Assembly: GCA_036362785.1 (NCBI GenBank)
Contig: CP143625.1
Coordinates: 559,401-623,400 of the forward strand
Reading direction: 5' to 3'
Length of the DNA stretch: 64,000 bases
Source: a beta proteobacterium MWH-UniP1
Lineage (GTDB): Bacteria > Pseudomonadota > Gammaproteobacteria > Burkholderiales > Burkholderiaceae_A
Part shown: positions 34,608-42,845 of the stretch, piece after piece
How the letters are laid out: every line of letters begins with the position of its first letter
How positions within the stretch are numbered: the stretch's first letter is position 1
Notes under the pieces: generated by a model
Told to the model about the DNA's origin: nothing
Seen by the model: only the letters and a program-made list of their open reading frames with translations
Databases searched by the model: none
Program-made: the position numbers and the translations under genes

Positions 34608-34723
34608 CCCTAATCCGGAAAATGAGATCAGGAATACAGCTAGCCCATGCAGCCACTCAAAGCCGCAGCCGCACGAGGCGGCCGAGGCGGTACCCAGAAC
34701 AGTTGCCAGGGCAAAGAGAACGA

Positions 34724-34912
34724 TTACTTCTTGCAGGTGTTGATCCCGAGCAGCGAGTAAGCCGGGCAGTTGGCCATTAAGCCCGTAAGAATCGGCACCA
34801 CGCCAATGTAGGCCCAGGCTCCGAGAGAGCCTGCCGCCGCCGCTGCAACCAGGCCAATGCCGACAATTACGCGAATACCACGATCAATTGTTCCCATATT
34901 TTTTTTAAACAT
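34724..34912 (-). CDS. DUF2892 / YgaP-type transmembrane protein
   Basis: 62 residues; begins MFKKNMGTIDRGIRVIVG and has two hydrophobic helices (about 13-29, 34-45) with a C-terminal NCPAYSLLGINTCKK. This matches the small DUF2892 membrane domain that is fused to rhodanese in YgaP and occurs alone in sulphur and metal contexts. The paired cysteines at the end are typical. It leads the three-gene set ending with the AhpD-like gene. Confidence 0.8.
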   Translation of the reverse strand: MFKKNMGTIDRGIRVIVGIGLVAAAAAGSLGAWAYIGVVPILTGLMANCPAYSLLGINTCKK

Positions 34913-35028
34913 TTGTAGGTCCTTCGAGGAGTTGAGAAAGAGGGAGTGAAATCAATATTTTCAAAAACATTCTATTATTTTATATACTGTAAGCGCCCGA
35001 GCAAGAGCAACTTCTTGATCTAAATCAG

Positions 35029-35523
35029 TTAGTCTTCAAGAAGGCTTCGCAACATCCAGGCGTTTTTCTCGTGAACGTCCAGCCGCTGGGTGAGCAGGTC
35101 GGCCGTCGGCTGGTCTTCTGCCCGGCTGACAAGGGTAAACAGCTTGCGCGCAGTGCGCGCAGTAGTCTCTTGGGCGACCACCAAATGACGAATCATGTCA
35201 GTAGCCTTAGGCACACCTTCAACCTGCTTTACGCTAGCAAGCCTGGCAAACTCGGCATAGGTGCCGGGGGCGGGGTGGCCAAGGGCACGAATTCGCTCTG
35301 CAATTTGGTCGAGTGCGCCCCACTGTTCGGTGTACTGACCCATGAACATCTGGTGCAGACTGTTAAATTGGGGCCCAGTAACGTTCCAGTGGAAATTGTG
35401 AGTCATCAAATACAAGGCGTAGCTGTCGGCCAAAAATGCCGAAAGCCCTTTGGCAATCTTTGCGCGATCCGTTGCGCTAATGCCGATATCTATCATTGGT
35501 GTCTTCGTCTTTTTCGTGGCCAT
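35029..35523 (-). CDS. dps: Dps family DNA-binding ferritin-like protein
   Basis: 164 residues of the Dps fold. The inter-subunit ferroxidase site is visible in LMTHNFHWNVTGPQF (His) and HQMFMGQYTEQWGALDQIAERIRALG (Asp/Glu ligands), and a Lys-rich N-terminus MATKKTKTP may bind DNA. Dps dodecamers oxidise Fe(II) with peroxide, store iron and protect DNA. It is 12 nt downstream of the ZIP gene and probably cotranscribed with it. With the Bfd-like ferredoxin it suggests iron or oxidative-stress handling on the island. Confidence 0.92.
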   Translation of the reverse strand: MATKKTKTPMIDIGISATDRAKIAKGLSAFLADSYALYLMTHNFHWNVTGPQFNSLHQMFMGQYTEQWGALDQIAERIRALGHPAPGTYAEFARLASVKQVEGVPKATDMIRHLVVAQETTARTARKLFTLVSRAEDQPTADLLTQRLDVHEKNAWMLRSLLED

Positions 35524-35535
35524 ATCAACTCTCCC

Positions 35536-36465
35536 TTACGCTAATGCAGTGTCGAGTACCATCATGACAGCAAACCCGCTCATCAAGCCCATGGTCGCTG
35601 CTGTTTGATGCCCGTTGCGATGAGTCTCGGGAATCACTTCATGCGACACCACAAAAATCATAGCCCCGGCTGCAAGCCCCATTGCCAACGGATAAGCAAA
35701 CGCCATTCCGCTTGCAAGTGTCACGCCGAGCAATGCGCCCAACGGCTCCAAGGCGCCACTCACCCCGGCGACCATGACGGCCTTCATTGGAGACAGTCCG
35801 ATTGCTCGCAAGGCGAGCGCTACTGCCAAGCCCTCGGGTATGTCTTGCAGGGCAATTGCGGTTGCCATTGGAATTCCCACCGAAAAATCAGCCTGTCCAA
35901 ACGCAACACCAACAGCCATGCCTTCGGGCAGGTTATGAATGGCCATCGCCATTACAAAAAGCCACATTCGAGAGCAACACTCCGGTGCGGGGCCACACGG
36001 ACCGGTGCTGTCATGTTCATGGGGTGCGAAGGCATCTAACCCGAGCATGAGCAAGACACCGAGCGCCATTCCGCCGACTACCAAGAAGGCACCCGAAAAA
36101 CGCCCACCGGTAAGTTCGACCCCAGCCTCCAGGCCTGGAAGAATTAGTGAAAATGCTGCCGCGGCAAGCATCATTCCTGCAGCTAACCCGAGCAAGCTGT
36201 CTTCCAGTTTTTGTGGGATTTTTCGAATGCTAAGCGCTACGCTTGCACCAAGCGTAGTGGTGGCAAAGCCCGCCAGGCCGCCATAGACCGCGTACGCCAA
36301 ACCCTCCGGAATTGCGCCACTGGCAATAACCGACAGACTCTGCCCTAAGAGCACGGCAACGGAGACTAGTCCCAAGCCAAGCCCGAAAGAGGCCCACCGA
36401 TGCTCACGCGCATAAGTAAAAGCACTTGATAGATAAGTAACCGAGGCAATAACGGCGGTATTCAT
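35536..36465 (-). CDS. ZIP family divalent metal transporter
   Basis: 309 residues with eight hydrophobic spans. The metal-binding helices IV and V are recognisable: AMAIHNLPEGMAVGVAFG and ALQDIPEGLAVALALR (about 176-215), the HNxPEG/xxIPEG motifs of ZIP transporters (ZupT/GufA type). The loop before them is His/Asp-rich (FAPHEHDSTGPCGP), a likely metal-sensing loop. It imports zinc, iron or manganese. A metal-type inverted repeat lies about 40 nt upstream. It is followed by dps. Confidence 0.9.
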   Translation of the reverse strand: MNTAVIASVTYLSSAFTYAREHRWASFGLGLGLVSVAVLLGQSLSVIASGAIPEGLAYAVYGGLAGFATTTLGASVALSIRKIPQKLEDSLLGLAAGMMLAAAAFSLILPGLEAGVELTGGRFSGAFLVVGGMALGVLLMLGLDAFAPHEHDSTGPCGPAPECCSRMWLFVMAMAIHNLPEGMAVGVAFGQADFSVGIPMATAIALQDIPEGLAVALALRAIGLSPMKAVMVAGVSGALEPLGALLGVTLASGMAFAYPLAMGLAAGAMIFVVSHEVIPETHRNGHQTAATMGLMSGFAVMMVLDTALA

Positions 36466-36505
36466 AAAAGCTAGTGTCGCCCGCGCTCTTCGTTTAGTCC
36501 AATTG

Positions 36506-36525
36506 ATTGTCCTAAAGGCGACAAT
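36506..36525. promoter_or_regulatory. Candidate metal-responsive operator upstream of the ZIP gene
   Basis: ATTGTC-CTAAAGGC-GACAAT is an inverted repeat with 6-bp arms located 41 nt before the ZIP start codon. Size and position fit a dimeric metalloregulator site; the regulator is not identified. Confidence 0.45.
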
Positions 36526-36550
36526 TAAAAAAAACGATAAGCCTGTCGTT
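36526..36550 (-). terminator. Intrinsic terminator of the truncated TolC-family gene
   Basis: On the minus strand AACGA / TCGTT form a short stem followed by a run of eight T residues, 15 nt after the stop of the outer-membrane fragment. Confidence 0.6.
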
Positions 36551-36564
36551 TGGGCACAGCCGTT

Positions 36565-37320
36565 TTAGTTAGCCCAAGGCTTATTCCTCAAAACGCTCTG
36601 AATCTTGTGAAAGTCTTTGTCTTCCATCACGCCTGCGGCAGCCTGAAGCCGAGCCCAGCTTCGGGCGTGATTTGCCTGCTCAAGGATCAGCTGTTTTTCC
36701 GCATCGACAACCGCGGCTTCTGCGGCAAGCAGCTCAAGCGTTGATCGTGCGCCGTTGGCGTGGGCCTTTCGGGTTTCCAAAAGCCGCTGCCGAGCGCTCG
36801 TCAGTGCAGATTCAAGAGCGCTTATGCTGGCGGGAAAGCTGTTGAGCATCTGCCAGGCCGCACGTGCCTGTTGTTCAAGCGCAAGTGCCGCAAGTGCGCG
36901 GTCCGCCAAGGCTTTTTCTGCGATCGCCAACGCCTCTCGTTGTTTTGCAACATTCAACCCGCCAGTGGAAAGCGGCATTGTGATTTGAACTCCGACACGC
37001 TGATCCGCTCCAAGACGTCCGGCCGAGGAGCCATAGTCGCCGGGGCCACTTAAGACGTCCGCGGAAGCCTGGGCAATGAAGTCCACCTTTGCAGAACGGG
37101 TGCCTAAATAAAACTTCTGTGCTTCATATTGTGCGATCTGGTGTTGTAGGTCATAGGCTCTAAGCTCCGGGTGACCGAGCGCGAGATTGGCAACAATTTT
37201 TTGCAAGTTCAGGGGCGAAAGGACAGAAGCTGAACGCTGCATTCGGGGCGGAAGGCTGTCCACTCCAGAGAGGTCTTTTAACGCAAGGCGAGCAATTTCC
37301 AGTTCCGTTTGCAGGCGCAC
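36565..37320 (-). pseudogene. N-terminally truncated TolC-family outer-membrane efflux protein
   Basis: 251 residues that match only the C-terminal part of TolC/CusC-type proteins: a repeat-start segment HPELRAYDLQHQIAQYEAQKFYLG, the beta-barrel-like strands around RVGVQITMPLSTGGLNVAKQREA, and a long helical pair to the end. Full-length relatives have about 420 residues. The frame begins at GTG right after an in-frame TAG, with no signal peptide, so about 170 residues are missing. Short direct repeats (AGGTCAACAG, near 37332 and 37397) just upstream may mark the deletion. It is probably a relic of a metal efflux operon. Confidence 0.75.
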
Positions 37321-37602
37321 CTAGCCTCGCTCAGGTCAACAGGTTTTGAGCAGAAAGCGGTTTGAGCAGGGTTTTGGGGTTGTTTTCAGCCAGGCAAGGT
37401 CAACAGCCCAAAGCAAAAAGCCCGGCGTGGTGCGGGGCTCCGGGCATGCTCATGTGGCCATGAGCAAGTTAGTACAGGTAATTTTGGCGGAGTATTGGGG
37501 AGTCGAACACTCTCTATACATTGTATGAAATATTTTGGAATTTAGTGGTGATGATTTAGGCATTTGATATTCTGGCCAGTAAACTAGCGGAACGTTCTCA
37601 CT
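37321..37602. other. Non-coding scar region
   Basis: 282 nt with no gene. It holds two copies of AGGTCAACAG, a minus-strand terminator-like hairpin (37413-37438) and a stretch at 37485-37515 vaguely like a tRNA 3' end. Confidence 0.45.
37413..37438 (-). terminator. Minus-strand terminator-like hairpin
   Basis: AGCCCCGCACCACGCCGGGCT forms a stem with one mismatch and is followed by TTTTTGC on the minus strand. It lies downstream of the 106-residue hypothetical gene. Confidence 0.55.
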
Positions 37603-37920
37603 CTAATCTTGTTTTAATTTAACTTCTTTGCCTTTTTCGTCTTGAAGCGTAATCGTCACTTGATAGCCCCCTTTATTAAAAGTCCACCAATCTTCCTTTT
37701 CGTCTTCATACTCCGAATTACTTACCCAGCTGAGTAGGTCGAACCAGATATCTACGTTCTTCGGCGCTTTTTTGGGAAACTCGTCGATTCGGTCGCCTAA
37801 ATTGTACTGCGCAAGTTCTCTAAATTTTTCCCAGGCGTTCTGATCAGATGTGTCAAACGTTTGGCTTCGAATAATATCGACTTTGTGGTGCTCAATTTTA
37901 CTAATTACATACTTTGCCAC
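37603..37920 (-). CDS. Hypothetical protein
   Basis: About 105 residues from a GTG at 37920, which has GAGGAG 8 nt upstream; an in-frame GTG at 37929 is also possible. The sequence is acidic and aromatic-rich (DIWFDLLSWVSNSEYEDEKEDWWTFNKGG), with a final beta-rich YQVTITLQDEKGKEVKL. No family recognised and no membrane segments. AT-rich codon use is like the left part of the island. Could be a small antirestriction or immunity-type protein, but there is no evidence. Confidence 0.5.
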   Translation of the reverse strand: MAKYVISKIEHHKVDIIRSQTFDTSDQNAWEKFRELAQYNLGDRIDEFPKKAPKNVDIWFDLLSWVSNSEYEDEKEDWWTFNKGGYQVTITLQDEKGKEVKLKQD

Positions 37921-37929
37921 TATGACCAC

Positions 37930-38241
37930 TCCTCGCCTGAAAGTATTAAGCTGTAAAAATATCGATACTCAATAGGTTTCGTGTTGACACTTTGTTATGC
38001 CAATTCGATAGTCGAACGGTCAATCATGGGTAGGTAGTTGTAGACAATCAACCCTGATAATTCTTTGTGAAGACTCTATACAGACGTTTCAATTGCATGC
38101 GTAGCAGCGAGCGGCGATCCCTTTTGGGTATGCACCTTTTAGATTTGAATAGCAATTCATGATTGATACAGCAGCGTAGATGTTACCAACCTTCCAAACT
38201 GCAAGCCGAAGCATCGCTCTTGAGCGCACATCGCAATGCAA
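37930..38241. other. Intergenic AT-rich island DNA
   Basis: 312 nt between the hypothetical gene and the insertion sequence. I see no gene, hairpin or repeat worth naming. Confidence 0.5.
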
Positions 38242-39532
38242 TGTAAGTACTGAGAGATAGTTTACAGGTCATACCGGAGACATTGTTTACATTTTTGGCA
38301 CAGGGAGGGAACTCGCTATGCCATGGAAGGAATGTAACAAGATGGACGAGAAGCTTCGGTTTGTGGCCCGGTACTTAGACGGGGAGAAGATTGCGGGGTT
38401 GTGCCGGGAGTTCGGGATTTCTCGGGTTACGGGCCATAAGATCATTGATCGGTACAAAGACTGCGGGATGCAAGCATTTACTGACCGCAGCAAGCGTCCG
38501 TTTCGGCTGGCCAATCAGCTACCGTTTCAGATCGAGAACGTGATTTTGCAGGTCAAAAAGGAGTTCCCGCACTGGGGTGCCCCAAAGATCCGAGAGCGGC
38601 TGATGACGCACTTCCCGGACATCACTGCTCCGGCTAAAAGTACGGTGCATGCCGTTTTGGATCGACATGGACTTGTGCGTAAAAAGCGTAGACGGCACCC
38701 CAGGTTAAACGGCACTGCGCTATCGAACGTCACCGACCCCAATTACCTTTGGTGCACAGACTACAAGGGCGAGTTCATGCTGGGCAATAAGCGGTACTGC
38801 TATCCCTTGACCGTGACGGACTACAGCACCCGATACTTGATCTGTTGCGAGGGCTTAGAGAGCACTCAGGAGGCCATGGCATTTACTGTGTTTGAGCGGT
38901 TATTTAAGGAGTACGGTCTCCCCGTTGGGATACGGTCCGATAACGGCGTACCGTTTGCCAGCCCCATGGCCATTTACGGTTTAAGCAGACTGGCCGTATG
39001 GTGGCTGCGTCTTGGCATCCATATCGAGCGCATACAGCCGGGTAACCCTCAACAAAACGGCCGACATGAGCGCATGCACTTAACGCTGAAGCAGGCCACC
39101 ACTAAACCGCCAGCACGCACCTTCTTGCAGCAGCAAGATAAGTTCGAGGACTTCATCTACGAGTACAACTACGAGCGTCCGCATCAGGCTTTAGACATGA
39201 AGCGCCCCGGCGACCTCTATCGGCCCTCTACCCGCCAGTATCAAGGACTACCGGACGTGGAGTATCCCTTCCACGATAGGACAATCACCGTGACAGCCTG
39301 TGGCCGCATCTGCATTGACACCAAAAAGATCCACCTGAGCACCGTCTTTGCCGGTCAAAATGTGGGGGTACGCCAGGTCGAAGACCGCGTCTGGTTGGTC
39401 AGTTTTATGGATTACGATTTGGGATACTTCGATTTAGATAGCTGCAAAGTTGAACCACTTGAGAACCCCTTTGGGCCAAAAGTGTTAACTATGTGATCGG
39501 TACGTTCTGTAAACCATCTATCCAGTACATAC
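38242..39532 (+). mobile_element. IS481-like insertion sequence
   Basis: The left end TGTAAGTACTGAGAGATAGTTTACAG (shown as 38242-38267) and the inverted right end at about 39507-39532 share GTACTG and GTTTACAG blocks, separated by 7 or 8 nt. The single transposase gene fills the element. End positions are good to a few bases; no clear target duplication is visible. The right end is about 12 nt from the tRNA CCA end. Confidence 0.75.
38318..39496 (+). CDS. IS481 family transposase
   Basis: 392 residues, intact. An N-terminal helix-turn-helix (about 8-60, GLCREFGISRVTGHKIIDRY) is followed by a second HTH_29/IS481-type domain. The DDE integrase core contains LWCTDYKGEF (first Asp), GIRSDNGVPF (second Asp) and the Glu in NPQQNGRHERMH (about 243-254). 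It ends with a beta-rich C-terminal domain typical of this IS481 subgroup. It catalyses cut-and-paste or copy transposition of the element. Several upstream ATGs are possible (38318, 38342). Confidence 0.9.
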   Translation: MPWKECNKMDEKLRFVARYLDGEKIAGLCREFGISRVTGHKIIDRYKDCGMQAFTDRSKRPFRLANQLPFQIENVILQVKKEFPHWGAPKIRERLMTHFPDITAPAKSTVHAVLDRHGLVRKKRRRHPRLNGTALSNVTDPNYLWCTDYKGEFMLGNKRYCYPLTVTDYSTRYLICCEGLESTQEAMAFTVFERLFKEYGLPVGIRSDNGVPFASPMAIYGLSRLAVWWLRLGIHIERIQPGNPQQNGRHERMHLTLKQATTKPPARTFLQQQDKFEDFIYEYNYERPHQALDMKRPGDLYRPSTRQYQGLPDVEYPFHDRTITVTACGRICIDTKKIHLSTVFAGQNVGVRQVEDRVWLVSFMDYDLGYFDLDSCKVEPLENPFGPKVLTM

Positions 39533-39543
39533 CCAAAGCATTA

Positions 39544-39620
<77 letters not shown>

Positions 39621-39630
39621 GAGAGCCGCA

Positions 39631-39659
39631 ATTGTAGGGTATTCCGGGGCTATACTCAA
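39631..39659 (-). promoter_or_regulatory. tRNA promoter
   Basis: On the minus strand TTGAGT (39659-39654), a 17-nt spacer and TACAAT (39636-39631) lie 10 nt before the tRNA 5' end. Confidence 0.7.
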
Positions 39660-39721
39660 CTGGTTCCGCCCACAGGCTCCCGGGCTCTAAGCCCCGAGTG
39701 GACGCCGTTTAAGGGCTACAA

Positions 39722-41512
39722 ATGACTTATCAGGACCCCATGGCTTCTTCCCATTTCGGCAGCATCACCCGCTGGCTCTCTGACTACCGGGTACTGACCC
39801 GATATAGTCGGCAGTGGCTCCTGGCCATTCTATTTTTATTGCTGGCAGCAGGCGCAACGCTGGCTGTACCCCTGGCCTTTCGCGATCTGGTGGATACGGG
39901 CCTGACCAGCGGAGCAATCAATCAGAAGTTTTTAAATCTCCTGGCCTTGGCCGTGGTGTTGGCCATCGTGACCGCCAGCCGGTTTTATCTCATGTCTTGG
40001 TTGGGCGAGCGGGTGGTGGCCGATATCCGGTCGCAGGTCTTTGGCAATGTGCTTCGCCAGAGCCCAAGTTACTTTGAAACATTGCAAACCGGCGAGGTCC
40101 TATCACGCCTGACCAGTGACACCACCCTGATTCAGGCCTTAGTGGGAACGAGCATCTCCATTGCGTTGCGAAGTGCCGTCATGTTTATTGGCGGCTTGAT
40201 CATGATGCTGGCGACCAGTGCCTGGCTTGCGGGTGTGATGGTGGTGCTCTTGATGATTGTGGTGCTGCCGCTGTGGGCGCTGGGTCGAACGGTGAGAAAG
40301 ATGTCACGCACGAGCCAAGATAAAGTCGCCGATACCAGTGCGATGGCAGGAGAAGTATTAAATGCCATGCCCACTGTGCAAGCATTTGTTCGCGAACCTT
40401 ACGAGCGCGAGCGATTTGATCGGGCGGTCGAGAGCACGTTTTCCCAAGCCAAGAGGCGGATTCGGCTACGCTCCACACTGACTGCGGTCGCGATCATGCT
40501 GGCCTTTGCGGTGATTGTGTTTGTGCTGTGGATTGGTGCCCGGCAGGTCAGCTCGGGTGAGATGTCACTGGGTGAACTGACACAGTTTGTGATGTATGCC
40601 GTATTGATTGCCGGATCGATTGGTGCATTGTCTGAAGTCTGGGGTGATCTACAGCGGGCAGCCGGTGCCACGGAGCGGCTGGTGGAGCTGATGCAGGCCG
40701 AGCCCGCGATTGCGGCCGCATCGGGGGCGGGTGTTCAGTCAACGACTCAGCCGTTCGCCCAGTCGGAACATTGCGCATCGGTTCCTGCAATCCAATTTAA
40801 ATCCTTGAATTTTTCTTATCCGTCTCGTCCGGATACGCGCGCACTTGCGGACTTTGATCTGAAAATTGCGCAGGGAGCAAGAGTCGCGCTGGTCGGGCCC
40901 TCTGGCGCGGGCAAGACGACCTTGTTTTCTTTGCTGCTGCGTTTTTACGAGTCCTCGGGCGGAGAATTAATGATTTTTGGTCGCGATATTCGTGATTGGC
41001 CGCTGGATCAGTTGCGCTCGCAGATGGGCATTGTTCCGCAAGACCCAGTGATTTTTGCAGCGAGCGCGATGGACAACATTCGTTATGGCCGACTGGATGC
41101 TACCGATGAAGAGGTAATCGCCGCAGCCAAGACGGCCCATGCGGATGGGTTTATTTCATCTTTACCAGATGGCTATCGGAGTTTCCTGGGGGAGCGTGGC
41201 GTGCGGCTCTCGGGTGGACAGAAACAGCGGATTTCAATTGCACGCGCTATTTTGAAAAACCCGCCTATTCTGTTGTTGGACGAAGCAACATCGGCTTTAG
41301 ATGCCGAATCCGAACGGGAGGTTCAGCGTGCGCTGGATGAGGTGTTGCCGGGGCGAACCTCGCTCACGATCGCACACCGTCTGGCAACCGTATTGCGGGC
41401 CGATCAGATTGTGGTCATGGATGCTGGCCGCGTGGTGGAGCAGGGCACCCACACGGAATTGCTTGCCAAGCAGGGCCTCTATGCACGACTGGCCAAGCTT
41501 CAATTTGCTTAG
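39722..41512 (+). CDS. ABC transporter, MsbA/multidrug half-exporter type
   Basis: 596-residue half-transporter: six membrane helices (about 30-330) fused to a C-terminal ATPase. Walker A VGPSGAGKTT (about 393), Q-loop GIVPQDPVIF, signature RLSGGQKQR, Walker B ILLLDEATSALD and switch TIAHRLATV are all present. It works as a homodimer exporting lipids or drugs. It is a close neighbour of the tRNA on the chromosome side and is probably unrelated to the island. A hairpin upstream of hicA may end its transcript. Confidence 0.9.
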   Translation: MTYQDPMASSHFGSITRWLSDYRVLTRYSRQWLLAILFLLLAAGATLAVPLAFRDLVDTGLTSGAINQKFLNLLALAVVLAIVTASRFYLMSWLGERVVADIRSQVFGNVLRQSPSYFETLQTGEVLSRLTSDTTLIQALVGTSISIALRSAVMFIGGLIMMLATSAWLAGVMVVLLMIVVLPLWALGRTVRKMSRTSQDKVADTSAMAGEVLNAMPTVQAFVREPYERERFDRAVESTFSQAKRRIRLRSTLTAVAIMLAFAVIVFVLWIGARQVSSGEMSLGELTQFVMYAVLIAGSIGALSEVWGDLQRAAGATERLVELMQAEPAIAAASGAGVQSTTQPFAQSEHCASVPAIQFKSLNFSYPSRPDTRALADFDLKIAQGARVALVGPSGAGKTTLFSLLLRFYESSGGELMIFGRDIRDWPLDQLRSQMGIVPQDPVIFAASAMDNIRYGRLDATDEEVIAAAKTAHADGFISSLPDGYRSFLGERGVRLSGGQKQRISIARAILKNPPILLLDEATSALDAESEREVQRALDEVLPGRTSLTIAHRLATVLRADQIVVMDAGRVVEQGTHTELLAKQGLYARLAKLQFA

Positions 41513-41569
41513 ACCAATGAGTATTGATCTTAAGTGTGATCGACGCCGAGGGCGGTGAGTAATTAAATA

Positions 41570-41589
41570 AACCCTCTTTCAAGAGGGTT
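41570..41589 (+). promoter_or_regulatory. Hairpin covering the hicA ribosome-binding site
   Basis: AACCCTC and GAGGGTT pair around a TTTCAA loop. The 3' arm contains GAGGG, the only Shine-Dalgarno for the hicA ATG at 41592. It can act as a terminator of the exporter mRNA and as a block to toxin translation. Confidence 0.55.
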
Positions 41590-41591
41590 GC

Positions 41592-41789
41592 ATGCCACCA
41601 AAAATTAGTGAATTAATCCGGCGCTTAGAAGGCGTCGGCTATAAAAATCGGGGTGGAAAAGGAAGCCATCGAAATTTTTTGCACCCATCCGCTTCCAAAC
41701 CGATTACGATTTCCGGTAAGTTGAGCGACGATGCTAAGCCTTACCAAATAAAAGCCGTTCAAGAGGCTATTCATGAGGTCACAAAATGA
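41592..41789 (+). CDS. hicA: HicA-like toxin
   Basis: 65 residues with the double-stranded-RNA-binding-like HicA fold: ELIRRLEGVGYKNRGGKGSHRNFLHP, with the catalytic His in GKGSHRNF (about 27), then PITISGKLSDDAKPYQIKAVQE. HicA cleaves mRNA when free. It overlaps the antitoxin gene by 4 nt (ATGA), standard for hicAB. Confidence 0.88.
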   Translation: MPPKISELIRRLEGVGYKNRGGKGSHRNFLHPSASKPITISGKLSDDAKPYQIKAVQEAIHEVTK

Positions 41790-42004
41790 GCCCTGCAGCC
41801 CGTTATCCGAAAGTTGTCGAGTGGTCTGAAGCGGACCGCTGCTTCGTTGGAAGCGCCCCTGGTTTATTGCTTGGGGGTTGCCATGGTGACGACGAACAAA
41901 AAGTTTTTGCTGAACTTTGCCAAATTGTCGAGGAGACGGTTGATCTTTATTTGAAAGAGGGCCGCTCGTTACCTGATCCCGCATTCAGCGCATTGACCGC
42001 TTAG
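41786..42004 (+). CDS. hicB: HicB-like antitoxin (short form)
   Basis: 72 residues: the partial RNase-H-like HicB fold (VEWSEADRCFVGSAPGLLLGGCHGDDEQKVFAELCQIVEETVDLYLKEGRSLPDP in outline). The usual C-terminal HTH or ribbon-helix-helix DNA-binding part is lacking, so transcriptional autoregulation by this protein is uncertain. Coupled to hicA by a 4-nt overlap. Confidence 0.85.
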   Translation: MSPAARYPKVVEWSEADRCFVGSAPGLLLGGCHGDDEQKVFAELCQIVEETVDLYLKEGRSLPDPAFSALTA

Positions 42005-42026
42005 ATTATTTTTGATTATTTTCGGT

Positions 42027-42845
42027 TTAGCCGCGAAGCTTCCAGCCAGACGCGATCAATTTCAGTGTGAGCAGGGTCAGCGCACCGGCGGCAGACGCAG
42101 AAATGCCAAGGCTGACCCAGGGTGACACATCGGCCACGCCATGAATGCCGAATCGAAAGCCATCAATCAGATAGAAAAACGGGTTCAGGTGGCTAATCGC
42201 CTGCCAGATGGGCGGTAGTTGGTTGACCGAATAAAACACACCGGCCAGCATGGTGAGTGGGTTGATTACGAAGTTCTGAAAGACCGAGACATGATCCCAT
42301 TTCTCGGCCCATAGTCCTGCGATAAAACCGAGCGCTGCAAGAATCACACAGGCGAGCACTGCGAAGACGAGTGTCCAGATCACGGAGTGCGGCATCTCAG
42401 GTGCAACGAACACCCCCACTGCCCAGACACCAGCACCGCAAGCAAGCCCCCGCATGACGGCGCCGCCGATATAGCCGACAAACCACTCCCATGGCCGCAT
42501 GGGAGACAGCAAGAGAAACACCAGGTTTCCGGTCATTTTGCTTTGCGTAAGACTGGAGCTGGTGTTCGCAAACGCGTTTTGCTGCAGGGTCATCATGACC
42601 AAGCCAGGCAGCAAAAATGCGGTGTAGCTAATGCCGGGGTGGGGCTCCACGCGGCCATTTAACAAATAGCCAAAAATGAGCAAGAACAATAGGCTTGAGA
42701 CGACCGGTGCAAGAATGGTTTGTGCCGACACCTTTACAAACCGCATGGTTTCTTTGTGCAGCAGGGCCATGGCCCCAGAGCCGCTGGGCAAACGCGGCTG
42801 GGGCGCTGCCACAGTTCCGGTCTTAGAAAGCGGCATTGATGTCAT
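42027..42845 (-). CDS. ABC-2 type transporter permease (YadH-like)
   Basis: 272 residues with six hydrophobic spans and the ABC-2 pattern: KETMRFVKVSAQTILAPVVSSLLFLLIFG, then FANTSSSLTQSKMTGN and FLLLSPMRPWEWF, and LNPFFYLIDGFRFG near the end. It is the membrane subunit of a two-component exporter like YadGH. No matching ATPase gene is adjacent, which is unusual. Its start lies inside the end of pyrF (ATG at 42845 or 42836), so it is coupled to pyrF. Confidence 0.87.
   Translation of the reverse strand: MTSMPLSKTGTVAAPQPRLPSGSGAMALLHKETMRFVKVSAQTILAPVVSSLLFLLIFGYLLNGRVEPHPGISYTAFLLPGLVMMTLQQNAFANTSSSLTQSKMTGNLVFLLLSPMRPWEWFVGYIGGAVMRGLACGAGVWAVGVFVAPEMPHSVIWTLVFAVLACVILAALGFIAGLWAEKWDHVSVFQNFVINPLTMLAGVFYSVNQLPPIWQAISHLNPFFYLIDGFRFGIHGVADVSPWVSLGISASAAGALTLLTLKLIASGWKLRG

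Noticed and set aside
37485-37515. tRNA-Ser-like 3' end (TGGCGGAG followed by GGGGAGTCGAAC)
   Set aside because: The T-stem bases do not pair and no acceptor 5' strand or anticodon arm is present, so it is at most a decayed remnant.
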